Shown here: positions 26,135-34,228 of the stretch, in pieces
Layout of the letters: every line of letters starts with the position of its first letter
Numbering within the stretch: the first letter of the stretch is position 1
Source: an uncultured Flavobacterium sp.
GTDB lineage: Bacteria > Bacteroidota > Bacteroidia > Flavobacteriales > Flavobacteriaceae
Assembly (NCBI RefSeq): GCF_943913405.1
Contig: NZ_CALTYA010000003.1
Span: 159,836-223,835 of the forward strand
Reading direction: 5' to 3'
DNA length: 64,000 bases
Notes under the pieces: model-generated
Told to the model about the DNA's origin: nothing
What the model saw: the letters and a program-made list of their open reading frames with translations, nothing else
Databases searched by the model: none
Position numbers and translations under genes: made by a program

Positions 26135-26162
26135 ATATTATAATATTCAAAAAAATCTTGAT

Positions 26163-26414
26163 ATGGATTCTATAACTGTTTCAAAATTAAGTCAAAAAAT
26201 AAAATTGCTTCCTGATGATTTGCTTCAAGAAGTGGATAAGTTTATTGATTTTTTGAATTATAAGTCTGAAAATGCAGATTGGTCAGAGTTTTTAACGGAT
26301 GAACAAAGATTGCTAATCAAAAAAGGTTCAGATGATATTTCGCAAGGAAAAACCTATTCTCATGCTGCAGCAAAACAAATAATTAAGGATCATATAAAAA
26401 GCAAAACTTCTTAA
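26163..26414 (+). CDS. Antitoxin-like protein (DUF2281 type)
   Basis: 83 residues. The first half, VSKLSQKIKLLPDDLLQEVDKFIDFL, is the helical pattern of DUF2281/VapB-like antitoxins, in which the N-terminus dimerises. The second half (SEFLTDEQRLLIKKGSDDIS) is the presumed toxin-binding tail. The toxin gene begins on the last base of its stop codon, the classic arrangement of type II toxin-antitoxin pairs. It would neutralise the RelE/ParE-like protein and repress the shared promoter. Confidence 0.75.
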   Translation: MDSITVSKLSQKIKLLPDDLLQEVDKFIDFLNYKSENADWSEFLTDEQRLLIKKGSDDISQGKTYSHAAAKQIIKDHIKSKTS

Positions 26415-26692
26415 TGGAAATTGTTTGGTCTGAAGCTGCTTTGAACTCTTTTCTAGCTACTGTCGATTATCTTTTTGAAAAATGGTCAATAAAAGAAATA
26501 AATTTTTTTGAAAAAAATGTTGATGATTTGCTTAAAAATATTTTAATCAACAATGAACTTTGCCCAGAATCTAAAATATATGGTTATAGAAAATGTTCCA
26601 TTGACGGAATTAATTCTCTCGTTTATTCTATTGTAAACAATACTTTATTTTTGGTGACATTTCTTGATAATAGAAGTTCTAACTTGTTCTAA
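26414..26692 (+). CDS. RelE/ParE-family toxin
   Basis: 92 residues, basic N-terminal helices and a C-terminal beta-sheet. The opening EIVWSEAALNSFLATVDYLFEKW and the end LVYSIVNNTLFLVTFLDNRSSN follow the ParE/RelE fold: helix-helix, then strands with the conserved Arg near the end. ParE poisons gyrase while RelE cuts mRNA on the ribosome; sequence alone does not decide. The start overlaps the antitoxin stop by one base (TAATG). A terminator follows immediately. The pair sits between a metal-uptake operon and asd with no other mobile signature. Confidence 0.75.
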   Translation: MEIVWSEAALNSFLATVDYLFEKWSIKEINFFEKNVDDLLKNILINNELCPESKIYGYRKCSIDGINSLVYSIVNNTLFLVTFLDNRSSNLF

Positions 26693-26696
26693 AATA

Positions 26697-26726
26697 AAAA
26701 GCCGCAATGTGTCAATTGCAGCTTTT
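26697..26726. terminator. Bidirectional terminator between toxin gene and asd
   Basis: A 12-bp stem, AAAAGCCGCAAT/ATTGCAGCTTTT with one mismatch and a 6-nt loop, lies between convergent genes. Confidence 0.75.
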
Positions 26727-26749
26727 CAAATTTATAAGAAATTATTTTT

Positions 26750-27739
26750 TTATACCAATTTATTTGCAACCAGATATTCGGCAATTTGAATTGTATTTGT
26801 TGCAGCTCCTTTTCTCAAGTTATCAGCAACAATCCACATGTTCAAAGTATTTGGCTGCGATTCATCACGACGAATTCTCCCTACGAAAACATCATCTTTT
26901 CCTTGTGCAAATAATGGCATCGGATAAGTGTAGGTGTCTGTATTGTCTTGAACTACAACTCCTGGTGTTTCGTGAAGGATTTTTCGGATGTCATTTACTT
27001 CGAAATCATTTGTAAATTCCACATTTACAGCTTCACTGTGACCTCCAACAATCGGCACACGAACTGCAGTTGCAGTAACAGCAATAGTTTTATCGCTTAA
27101 GATTTTTTGAGTTTCGCGAACTAATTTCATCTCTTCTTTTGTGTAGCCGTTCTCTTCAAATGAATCACATTGCGGGATCGCATTTCTGTGAATTTGGTAT
27201 TTATAAGCCATTTCACCTTTTGCTCCAACATATTCATTTTCCAATTGTTCAACTGCTTTTACGCCAGTTCCAGTAATGGATTGGTAAGTCGAAACGATGA
27301 TTCTTTTGATATTGTATTTTTTATGCAAAGGCGCTAAAGCCAAAACCATTTGAATCGTCGAGCAATTTGGGTTTGCAATAATTTTATCGTCTTTTGTCAA
27401 TTCAGAAGCATTGATTTCAGGAACAATGAGTTTTTTGTCAGCGTGCATTCTCCAAGCTGATGAATTGTCGATTACTGTTGTTCCAGCTTCTGCAAATTTT
27501 GGAGCCCAAGCCAAAGAAGTTTCTCCGCCAGCCGAAAATAATGCGATTTCAGGCTTCATCGCAACGGCAGTTTCTAATCCAACAACCTTATATTTTTTTC
27601 CCTTGAATTCGATTTCCTTCCCCACAGATTTCTCTGACGCTACGGGAATTAACTCGGTTACAGGAAAATTTCTTTCCGCCAAAACTTGAAGCATTACTTC
27701 GCCAACCATTCCGGTTGCGCCAACAACAGCAACTTTCAT
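26750..27739 (-). CDS. asd: Aspartate-semialdehyde dehydrogenase
   Basis: Converts aspartyl phosphate to aspartate semialdehyde with NADPH in the lysine/DAP, threonine and methionine pathway. 329 residues. The NADP motif VAVVGATGMVGEVML opens the protein. The catalytic Cys is in ANPNCSTIQMV (about 126), and the active-site His in IVGGHSEAVNVEF. RIRRDESQPNTLNMW is the conserved end of the catalytic domain. It is monocistronic, with a TACTTTTG -7 box at 27779-27786 and a terminator downstream. It supplies DAP for peptidoglycan, which fits the nearby murF-alr gene. Confidence 0.95.
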   Translation of the reverse strand: MKVAVVGATGMVGEVMLQVLAERNFPVTELIPVASEKSVGKEIEFKGKKYKVVGLETAVAMKPEIALFSAGGETSLAWAPKFAEAGTTVIDNSSAWRMHADKKLIVPEINASELTKDDKIIANPNCSTIQMVLALAPLHKKYNIKRIIVSTYQSITGTGVKAVEQLENEYVGAKGEMAYKYQIHRNAIPQCDSFEENGYTKEEMKLVRETQKILSDKTIAVTATAVRVPIVGGHSEAVNVEFTNDFEVNDIRKILHETPGVVVQDNTDTYTYPMPLFAQGKDDVFVGRIRRDESQPNTLNMWIVADNLRKGAATNTIQIAEYLVANKLV

Positions 27740-27778
27740 ATTCTTGATTTTAAATGTTTAAAACTGATTTTCTGAATG

Positions 27779-27786
27779 CAAAAGTA
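27779..27786 (-). promoter_or_regulatory. -7 box of asd
   Basis: Minus-strand TACTTTTG, 39 nt upstream of the asd start codon; no obvious -33 box. Confidence 0.45.
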
Positions 27787-27852
27787 GCTAATAATCTGAT
27801 TGAAAATACGAATATTTAAAATATAACAATTTGTTATGAAAATATATATTTA

Positions 27853-27886
27853 TAAAAAAAACCGTCTCCATTAAGAAACGGTTTAG
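27853..27886 (-). terminator. Terminator of mscL
   Basis: The minus-strand stem AAACCGTTTC/GAGACGGTTT with a 6-nt loop runs into a T-tract (TTTTTT); it begins 30 nt after the mscL stop codon. Confidence 0.8.
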
Positions 27887-27915
27887 GTTAGAATATATAA
27901 TGTAGCGGAAATTTA

Positions 27916-28302
27916 TTAGGGTCTGTTTTTTAAAGCATCGCGAATTTCCATCAATAATTTTTCTTCATTAGATGGTGCTGGCGGTGCTGCTGGAACTTCC
28001 GCATCTTTTTTTCTTGAAGCGTTAATTCCTTTGATTACTAAAAATAAAACGAAGGCAACAATAATAAAATTAATTACTGCGGAAAGAAACATGCCATATT
28101 TAACAGAACCAAATACTGTTAAATCTTGAATTCTTTCAAGATTTGCTGCTTTAAGAAGTGGCGTCAATATTAAGGGCGTAATAATGTCTTCAACTAATGA
28201 TTTTACGATTGCGCTAAATGCTGCTCCAATGATCACACCAATTGCCAAATCGACAACATTTCCTTTTAATGCAAAGGCCTTGAATTCTGATATCATTCCC
28301 AT
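27916..28302 (-). CDS. mscL: Large-conductance mechanosensitive channel
   Basis: Inner-membrane pressure-release channel opened by membrane tension during osmotic downshock. 128 residues, normal size. The N-terminal helix and TM1 read EFKAFALKGNVVDLAIGVIIG (the pore constriction glycine/alanine pattern), TM2 is SAVINFIIVAFVLFLVIKGI, and the C-terminal helix is EEKLLMEIRDALKN. It is monocistronic, with its own terminator. Confidence 0.96.
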   Translation of the reverse strand: MGMISEFKAFALKGNVVDLAIGVIIGAAFSAIVKSLVEDIITPLILTPLLKAANLERIQDLTVFGSVKYGMFLSAVINFIIVAFVLFLVIKGINASRKKDAEVPAAPPAPSNEEKLLMEIRDALKNRP

Positions 28303-28381
28303 AATTTTAATTTTAGTAGGTTAGCCAAATATTTGTTTCTAGCTAAATTAAATAAATTTTTTAACATTTCAACAAAAAAGC

Positions 28382-30853
28382 CTACTCTCTATAAAAAACG
28401 CGTTTTACACGATGCGAAATTCCGGTCAAAATTTCATACGGAATTGTGCCTAATTTTTCAGCGATGTAAGTCACATTTGGATTTTCTCCAAAAATTATAA
28501 CCGAATCGCCTTCCAAACAATCAATTTCTGTGACGTTCACCATCAGCATGTCCATGCAAACGCTTCCAACAATATTCGCCTTTTGATTTTTAATCATCAC
28601 ATAACCCGTTTCATTTCCCCAACTTCTCGGAATTCCATCCGCATAACCAATTGGAATCGTAGCAATTTTTGTTTCTTTATCTGCCATAAAACGTCTTCCA
28701 TAACCCACGCTTTCTCCCGCTTGAATCGTTCTGATTTGGGAAATAATGGATTTTAAAGTGCCTACGTTTTCTAAATATTTTGTTTCGGAAGGATCATTTG
28801 AAACTCCGTAAAGTCCAATTCCAAGGCGAACCATGTCATATTGTGCTTCGGGATAATTGCTAATTCCCGAAGTGTTTAAAATATGACGAATCGGATTTAT
28901 AGAAAGTTCATTTACAATTCGTGAAGACAATTTTTCAAACAATGCAATTTGAGATTTTGCAAATTCGTGATGTTCCAAATCGTCGCTCGTTGCCATATGA
29001 CTCAAAATACTTTTTACTTTTATCGAAGGCGTGTTTTTTAAAGTCGCAATTAATTCGTCTAAATCATTTTCTTGAAAACCAAGGCGATGCATTCCCGTGT
29101 CTAATTTGATGTGAACAGGAAAATGCTGTAAATTTTTCTGTTCGGCAATTTTCAAAAAGGCTCGCAAGCCTTTAATCGAATAAATTTCAGGTTCTAAATT
29201 ATGCTCAATGATTGCAGGAAAGCTTGTGTTTTCTGGATTCAAAACCATAATTGGCAAAGTAATTCCGGCGCTTTTTAAAGAAATTCCTTCATCGGCAAAC
29301 GCAACTCCCAAATAATCGACTTTATGATATTCTAGTAATTTTGCAATTTCGAAACCACCACTTCCATACCCAAAAGCTTTGACCATAACCATCAATTTGG
29401 TTTCTGGTTTTAATTTTGACTTGAAAAAATTCAAGTTGTGGCTGATGGCGTTTAAGTTGATTTCCAAAACGGTTTCGTGCGTTTTCTCTTCCAACAAAGA
29501 AGTGATTTCTTCAAAATGGAAAATTCGCGCGCCTTTGATTAAAATCGTTTCATTTTCAAAGGTCAGATTTTTGAAATCAGCAATAAAATCTTGGGTATTT
29601 TTATACGTGATTATGTTTTTGAAACTTTCAGAATAGGTAGAAATTTCTTCTCCAATTCCGATGATTCTGTCAATTTTATTAGAAGTTACTAATTCAGAAA
29701 CTTTGGTATATAATTCATCTGTCGGTAATCCACTTTGAATAATATCCGAAAGAATTATCGTCTTCTTTTTGTATTGTTTTTGCTGTTCTAAAAAATCTAA
29801 AGCGATTTTTAAAGATTGATAATCAGAGCTGTAACTGTCATCGATTATCGCCGTATTATTATTTCCATTTTTTACCTTCAGTCGCATTTCTACGGAATAC
29901 AACAGTTGAATTCTCTTGCGAATTACTTCAGGCAAATAACCCAAATGCAACAAAGTCATCAAGCAATTGATCGCATTTTCAACCGAAGCTTTATCTTGAA
30001 AAGGAATAATTACGTCAAAAGAAACCGCTTCAAATTTAATGTGTAATTGTGTCTTCTCAGAAATAGATTTTTGTGTAATGAAGACATTCGCTTTTTCATC
30101 TGAAAAACTCCAACAAAACGTTTTTATCTTCGGATTTACAAGCGAATCAACCAAATTGTTTTTCTGATAAATAAGAATTTCAGAATTCTCAAAAAGGTGA
30201 AGTTTTTCGGTAATTTTTTCTTCCAAATTTGAAAAACCTTCATCGTGTGCCGAACCGATATTGGTCAAAATTCCAATCGTCGGTTGTATGATTTTCTCCA
30301 AATTTTCCATTTCATTTGTGGTGGAAATTCCGGCTTCAAAGATTCCTAAATTGTGTTTTTCATTGATCGAAATTACCGAAAGCGGCACTCCGATTTGGGA
30401 ATTGTAACTTTTCGGACTTCTGATAATATTATAATCTGGACTCAAAAGAAAATTTAACCATTCTTTTACGATGGTTTTTCCGTTGCTTCCGGTAATTCCA
30501 ATAATCGGAAAATGGAATGATTTTCTATAAAAAGAAGCGAAATCCTGCAACGCTTTTAAAGTGTTTTCTACGATTAAAAAATTAGCTCCGCTCAGTTCGG
30601 CTTCGCCTCGGGTGGCTTTGCCTTCTAAATTTTTCGGAATATGATTTACGACAAAATTCTGAACTCCTTTTGAAATCAAGTCTTCAATATATTGATGCGC
30701 GTTGTTATTTGCTCCGGATAAAGCAAAAAATAAAGTCCCAGAATTATTCTGAAGCGATCGGCTGTCGATGGAAACGTTGTCAATTTCTGAATCAGAATTT
30801 CCGTGGAAAACAGCTTTGATTTCAGGAATTATGTGTTGGATTTTTAAGCTCAA
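28382..30853 (-). CDS. murF-alr: Bifunctional MurF / alanine racemase fusion, TTG start
   Basis: An 823-residue fusion known in Bacteroidota. The N-terminal half is MurF, adding D-Ala-D-Ala to UDP-MurNAc-tripeptide, with the ATP loop GITGSNGKTIVKEW near 119-132. The C-terminal half, from about 460, is PLP-dependent alanine racemase: Lys in MVKAFGYGSGGF, Tyr region VGYGRRFMADKE, IPIGYADGIPR. One chain thus makes D-Ala and helps consume its dipeptide. I chose TTG at 30853; a TTG at 30904 would translate a repeat-like spacer. A GC-rich stretch encoding TRGEAELSGA (30584-30613) looks like an insertion in the MurF part. Start uncertain; function firm. Confidence 0.9.
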   Translation of the reverse strand: MSLKIQHIIPEIKAVFHGNSDSEIDNVSIDSRSLQNNSGTLFFALSGANNNAHQYIEDLISKGVQNFVVNHIPKNLEGKATRGEAELSGANFLIVENTLKALQDFASFYRKSFHFPIIGITGSNGKTIVKEWLNFLLSPDYNIIRSPKSYNSQIGVPLSVISINEKHNLGIFEAGISTTNEMENLEKIIQPTIGILTNIGSAHDEGFSNLEEKITEKLHLFENSEILIYQKNNLVDSLVNPKIKTFCWSFSDEKANVFITQKSISEKTQLHIKFEAVSFDVIIPFQDKASVENAINCLMTLLHLGYLPEVIRKRIQLLYSVEMRLKVKNGNNNTAIIDDSYSSDYQSLKIALDFLEQQKQYKKKTIILSDIIQSGLPTDELYTKVSELVTSNKIDRIIGIGEEISTYSESFKNIITYKNTQDFIADFKNLTFENETILIKGARIFHFEEITSLLEEKTHETVLEINLNAISHNLNFFKSKLKPETKLMVMVKAFGYGSGGFEIAKLLEYHKVDYLGVAFADEGISLKSAGITLPIMVLNPENTSFPAIIEHNLEPEIYSIKGLRAFLKIAEQKNLQHFPVHIKLDTGMHRLGFQENDLDELIATLKNTPSIKVKSILSHMATSDDLEHHEFAKSQIALFEKLSSRIVNELSINPIRHILNTSGISNYPEAQYDMVRLGIGLYGVSNDPSETKYLENVGTLKSIISQIRTIQAGESVGYGRRFMADKETKIATIPIGYADGIPRSWGNETGYVMIKNQKANIVGSVCMDMLMVNVTEIDCLEGDSVIIFGENPNVTYIAEKLGTIPYEILTGISHRVKRVFYRE
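30584..30613 (-). repeat. GC-rich 30-nt in-frame insertion in MurF
   Basis: Ten codons (TRGEAELSGA) are about 67 percent GC in a gene of much lower GC. They interrupt an otherwise smooth GKA-NFLIVENT reading. The stretch contains CTGAGCGGAG and the small palindrome GGCGAAGCC, features of dispersed GC-rich repeats rather than of coding sequence. Confidence 0.55.
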
Positions 30854-30957
30854 GTTTTCTTTTTTATTTGAAAGTTGGAGAGATTCAAAGTTACAAAGTT
30901 TCAAATCGAAAACATTAAAAAAAATTAAAATTGAAGTTTCGCTTATATGTTCTTACA

Positions 30958-30994
30958 TGCCTTATATGGTAAAAGTCTAAAACCATTTAAGGCA
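30958..30994. repeat. Intergenic hairpin TGCCTTATATGGT
   Basis: The arms TGCCTTATATGGT (30958-30970) and ACCATTTAAGGCA (30982-30994) pair with one mismatch around an 11-nt loop. It lies between tdk and murF-alr. There is no T-tract, so it is not an ordinary terminator. Confidence 0.6.
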
Positions 30995-31029
30995 TAAGGT
31001 CATTTTAGTCTGTGCGCTGAAATCTAAAA

Positions 31030-31653
31030 TTAAATATCCTTCTTTTTAGAAAAAAAACTTTCCTCATTATCCTGCAATTCCTTCATCGCATTAAAATAAG
31101 CAGCACGGCTTAAGGGCTCATATTCTTCGGTTTCGCCAAGCATAACTAAGTTGTTATTGTTCGCTTTTCTGAAACTATAATTCGCTAAATTCCCAGTTCT
31201 GGTACAAACTGCGTGTACTTTTGTCACATATTCTGCCGTTGCCATAAGTGCTGGCATCGGTCCAAACGGATTTCCTTTAAAATCCATATCCAATCCGGCA
31301 ACGATTACGCGAATTCCAGAATTAGCCAAATCATTACAAACCGAAACAATTTCGTCGTCAAAAAACTGCGCTTCGTCAATACCGATAACCTCACAACCTT
31401 GCGCTAGGATTCTGATGTTTGCGGCAGCGGGAACAGGCGTGGAACGAATTTCATTTGAATCGTGCGAAACCACCATTTCGTCGTGATAACGCGTGTCGAT
31501 GGCAGGTTTGAAAATTTCCACTTTTTGTTTGGCGAATTGAGCTCTTTTCAGTCGGCGAATCAGCTCTTCGGTCTTTCCCGAAAACATCGAACCGCAGATT
31601 ACTTCAATCCAGCCAAATTGTTCTTTATGATTTACTGTATTTTCGAGAAACAT
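31030..31653 (-). CDS. tdk: Thymidine kinase (TK1 type)
   Basis: Phosphorylates thymidine in the salvage pathway. 207 residues. The P-loop is GSMFSGKTEEL (about 21-31), the metal-binding DEAQFFDD follows near 92, and GLDMDFKGNPFGPM and the lasso with YEPLSRAAYF complete the family pattern. Class II enzymes normally have two CxxC pairs holding a zinc ion. Here the first pair reads CTRT and the second is SRAA, so only one of four Cys remains. The enzyme should still be active, since the catalytic residues are intact. It lies upstream of murF-alr on the same strand, but a hairpin lies between them. Confidence 0.93.
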   Translation of the reverse strand: MFLENTVNHKEQFGWIEVICGSMFSGKTEELIRRLKRAQFAKQKVEIFKPAIDTRYHDEMVVSHDSNEIRSTPVPAAANIRILAQGCEVIGIDEAQFFDDEIVSVCNDLANSGIRVIVAGLDMDFKGNPFGPMPALMATAEYVTKVHAVCTRTGNLANYSFRKANNNNLVMLGETEEYEPLSRAAYFNAMKELQDNEESFFSKKKDI

Positions 31654-31754
31654 TTTGTAATTTTCAGCCTTAAAAAGGATTAGTTTTTTTTACTTTGTGA
31701 CAGAAACAAATTTATTAAAAAACCGTTGCTTTACTCAATTATATATCAAAAGTT

Positions 31755-32909
31755 ATGAAGAAAAAGTTAGAAGCCGAATTAATCAGCATTGCACACAGAA
31801 TCTTGAAGCTGAAAAACAAATCAGAGTTGGTTCAGTTGCACCAAGAATCTCAAAAATTATATGAGAAACTGTCTGTTTTGCTTTTCGTAGAAGAAAATTT
31901 CGCAGGATTGCAACCCACAATCGGCAAATCTGAAGCTTATGAAGTTTTGGAAACTGCTTTTGAGGATAGCCAAGATGAAGTTAGCCAAGAGGCAAAAGTT
32001 GCTTTGGATACGCAAGAGGAAGTGGCTTTAGAAGCGGAGAAAATTGTAAGTGAAGAGAAAGCAAATCATACGGAAAACATAAAAGAGAAAGAAGCTGTTG
32101 AAGAAAGCGAATCTGAGAATGAAGAAATAGCGACAATTGAATCTGAGGAAAAAACAAAATCCGAAGAAATAGAACCGCAAGCTGAAGAAGAAAAAGTCGT
32201 TGTTGGAGAAATTGAGCTTTCAGAAGAAGATTTGGACGAAGAAGAACCAACTGTTTTTGAAACGGAAGAACCAACTTTAGTAGAAGCTGAAGAAGCTGTC
32301 GACCAAGAAGTAGAGCCAAAAGTGGAAGAAATTGCTACTTTGGAAACTTCGGAAGAAACAAAAAAAGAAGACGATTTTATGCCAACTTTTGAATTGGCTT
32401 TTGATAAAAAAGAAGAAGAAACGGTTGAAGAAGTCGCGAAAGAATCGGGACACCAAATCATTTTTGAAGATTTCTTAGGCGATCATTATAAAGACTTGGA
32501 ATTTGTGAAAGCGGAAATCGAGAAAAAGCACGAACACGATCACGAAGAGGAAAATAAAGCAGAAGTTAAGCCCGAAGAAGAAGTAAAAGCACAGGAACTA
32601 GTTCAACAGGAGGCTCCAAAAGAACAAGAAAAAGTGGAAGCTCAAAGGGAAGAACCAAAACCACACGTTGAAAAAGTGACCAAAGGAATTACAATCGGAT
32701 TGAACGACAGAGTTGGTTTTGTAAACCACCTTTTTGGCGGAAGCAACGAAGATTTCAACAGAGTTTTGTCGCAATTGAACACTTTTGATACGTTTCAAGA
32801 TGCTAAAAATTTCATTGAAGATTTGGTAAAACCAGATTACAACGAATGGAAAGGAAAAGAAGATTTTCAAGAGCGCTTTTTGGAAGTTGTGGAAAATAAA
32901 TTTAAATAG
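31755..32909 (+). CDS. Glu-rich protein with conserved N- and C-terminal segments, unknown function
   Basis: 384 residues in three parts. Residues 1-55 form a helical segment (AELISIAHRILKLKNKSELV). About 65-310 is an extremely Glu-rich, low-complexity and probably disordered linker. The last 75 residues form a compact helical piece (LNDRVGFVNHLFGGSNEDFN, LSQLNTFDTFQDAKNFIEDL, YNEWKGKEDF). I recall the C-terminal piece as recurring in Bacteroidota proteins of unknown role. There is no signal peptide or membrane helix, so it is cytoplasmic. It lies divergent from tdk and upstream of rsmI. I would not assign a function; a scaffold or adaptor role is only a guess. Confidence 0.75.
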   Translation: MKKKLEAELISIAHRILKLKNKSELVQLHQESQKLYEKLSVLLFVEENFAGLQPTIGKSEAYEVLETAFEDSQDEVSQEAKVALDTQEEVALEAEKIVSEEKANHTENIKEKEAVEESESENEEIATIESEEKTKSEEIEPQAEEEKVVVGEIELSEEDLDEEEPTVFETEEPTLVEAEEAVDQEVEPKVEEIATLETSEETKKEDDFMPTFELAFDKKEEETVEEVAKESGHQIIFEDFLGDHYKDLEFVKAEIEKKHEHDHEEENKAEVKPEEEVKAQELVQQEAPKEQEKVEAQREEPKPHVEKVTKGITIGLNDRVGFVNHLFGGSNEDFNRVLSQLNTFDTFQDAKNFIEDLVKPDYNEWKGKEDFQERFLEVVENKFK

Positions 32910-32916
32910 GGAGTTG

Positions 32917-33032
32917 CCGCAGATTCGCAGATTTTTTTTCTTTTTTGCCACAGATTAAAGGATTAAAATGATTCGCAACTTGTAAAAAATCTGTGAAAAT
33001 CTGTGGTAAAAAACAAATCTGCGAATCTGCGG
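32917..33032. repeat. Nested palindromic repeat (CACAGATT/GCAGATT family), copy 3
   Basis: The outer arms, CCGCAGATTCGCAGATTT (32917-32934) and its perfect complement (33015-33032), enclose a second pair, CCACAGATT (32948-32956) and AATCTGTGG (32998-33006). It fills nearly the whole spacer between the Glu-rich gene and rsmI. Confidence 0.85.
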
Positions 33033-33047
33033 TCAAAAAAATAATAA

Positions 33048-33725
33048 ATGTCAAAATTATATCTAGTTCCAACGCCAATCGGCAATCTTGAAGATATGAC
33101 TTTCAGAGCTATAAAAGTTTTGAAAGAAGTCGATTTGATTTTGGCAGAAGACACTCGAAACAGCGGCAAACTGCTGAAACATTTCGAAATCGGAACGCAT
33201 ATGCAAAGCCATCATATGCATAATGAGCATAAAACGGTGGAAAATTTAATTTCAAGATTGAAATCAGGAGAAACAATTGCACTGATTTCTGATGCGGGAA
33301 CTCCGGCGATTTCAGACCCTGGATTTTTGCTGACGCGAGCTTGCGTTGAAAATAATATTGCCGTGGAATGCCTTCCTGGCGCAACTGCTTTTGTGCCAGC
33401 TTTGGTCAACAGTGGCTTGCCGAATGATAAATTTGTTTTCGAAGGATTTTTGCCTGACAAAAAAGGAAGACAGACCCGATATTTAGCATTGGCCGAAGAA
33501 ACCCGAACGATGATTTTATATGTTTCGCCGCATAAATTAGTAAAAACATTGGCGGAATTTATTCAGTATTTTGGGGAAGACAGACCTGTTTCAGTTTCAA
33601 GAGAATTGTCAAAATTGCACGAAGAAACCATCCGCGGAACAGCTACAGAAGTTTTGAAACACTTTGAAACAAAGCCTCCAAAAGGAGAAATTGTTGTTGT
33701 TGTCGGTGGAAAACCTACTAAATAA
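33048..33725 (+). CDS. rsmI: 16S rRNA (cytidine1402-2'-O)-methyltransferase
   Basis: Methylates the ribose of C1402 in the ribosomal P site using SAM. 225 residues, tetrapyrrole-methylase fold. The N-terminal motif is YLVPTPIGNLEDMTFRAI, then AEDTRNSGKLLKHF, the SAM loop ISDAGTPAISDPGF and ECLPGATAFVPAL, and the later VSRELSKLHEETIRG. All are canonical for RsmI. It is followed by an OsmC-family gene after a half-copy of the CACAGATT repeat. Confidence 0.95.
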   Translation: MSKLYLVPTPIGNLEDMTFRAIKVLKEVDLILAEDTRNSGKLLKHFEIGTHMQSHHMHNEHKTVENLISRLKSGETIALISDAGTPAISDPGFLLTRACVENNIAVECLPGATAFVPALVNSGLPNDKFVFEGFLPDKKGRQTRYLALAEETRTMILYVSPHKLVKTLAEFIQYFGEDRPVSVSRELSKLHEETIRGTATEVLKHFETKPPKGEIVVVVGGKPTK

Positions 33726-33727
33726 TT

Positions 33728-33760
33728 CAACACAGATTTCATAGATTTTCACAGATTATT
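33728..33760 (+). repeat. CACAGATT repeat, degenerate single arm (copy 4)
   Basis: AACACAGATTTCATAGATT differs by one base from the left arm of copies 1 and 2 and is followed by another TTCACAGATT. The right arm is not recognisable beyond a vague AATTAGTGAATTC. Confidence 0.7.
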
Positions 33761-33805
33761 TCGTGGAAAATTAGTGAATTCTTGGTAAAAAAAAAACAAC
33801 TACAA

Positions 33806-34228
33806 ATGAACACCCATCAAGTAAAAACAAAATGGCTCGGTAAAATGTCTTTTGAATCCACAAATCCTGGTGGTTTGATCAAGATGGATTCTGATACAGA
33901 ATTTGGAGGAAATAACGACGGATTGCGTCCAAAGTCAATGATGCTGGCTTCGCTTGCGGGTTGCACCGGAATTGACATCGCTTCGTTGGTCGAAAAAATG
34001 CGTGCTGAAATCGATACTTTTACGATTGATGTCGAAGGCGATTTGACTGAAGAACATCCGAAATTCTATCACACAGTTCGTGTCGATTATAATTTCTATG
34101 GAAAAAATTTAGACCAAACAAAACTTCAGAAAATTGTAGATTTATCCGTAGAAAAATACTGTGGCGTAATGGAAATGTTCCGTCATTTTGCCAAAGTGGA
34201 AGTGAAAATTAATTATTTCAATCAATAA
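33806..34228 (+). CDS. OsmC family protein
   Basis: 140 residues. OsmC/Ohr proteins are dimeric thiol peroxidases acting on organic hydroperoxides, although many members have no tested activity. The pattern here is KMSFESTNPGG, then RPKSMMLASLAGCTGIDI carrying the first conserved Cys (about 51), and SVEKYCGVMEMF carrying the second (about 118), matching the two-Cys arrangement. The ATG at 33806 was chosen; an upstream TTG would translate a Lys-rich spacer. The next gene starts directly after its stop, so the two are coupled. Confidence 0.87.
   Translation: MNTHQVKTKWLGKMSFESTNPGGLIKMDSDTEFGGNNDGLRPKSMMLASLAGCTGIDIASLVEKMRAEIDTFTIDVEGDLTEEHPKFYHTVRVDYNFYGKNLDQTKLQKIVDLSVEKYCGVMEMFRHFAKVEVKINYFNQ

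Noticed and set aside
26163..26692. A genomic island around the toxin-antitoxin pair
   Set aside because: No integrase, transposase, tRNA or direct repeats flank it, and its base composition looks like the neighbours.
31981..32461. Two open frames antisense to the Glu-rich gene (Leu-rich and Ser-rich)
   Set aside because: Both are produced by reading GAA/GAG-rich DNA backwards; composition is entirely low complexity.
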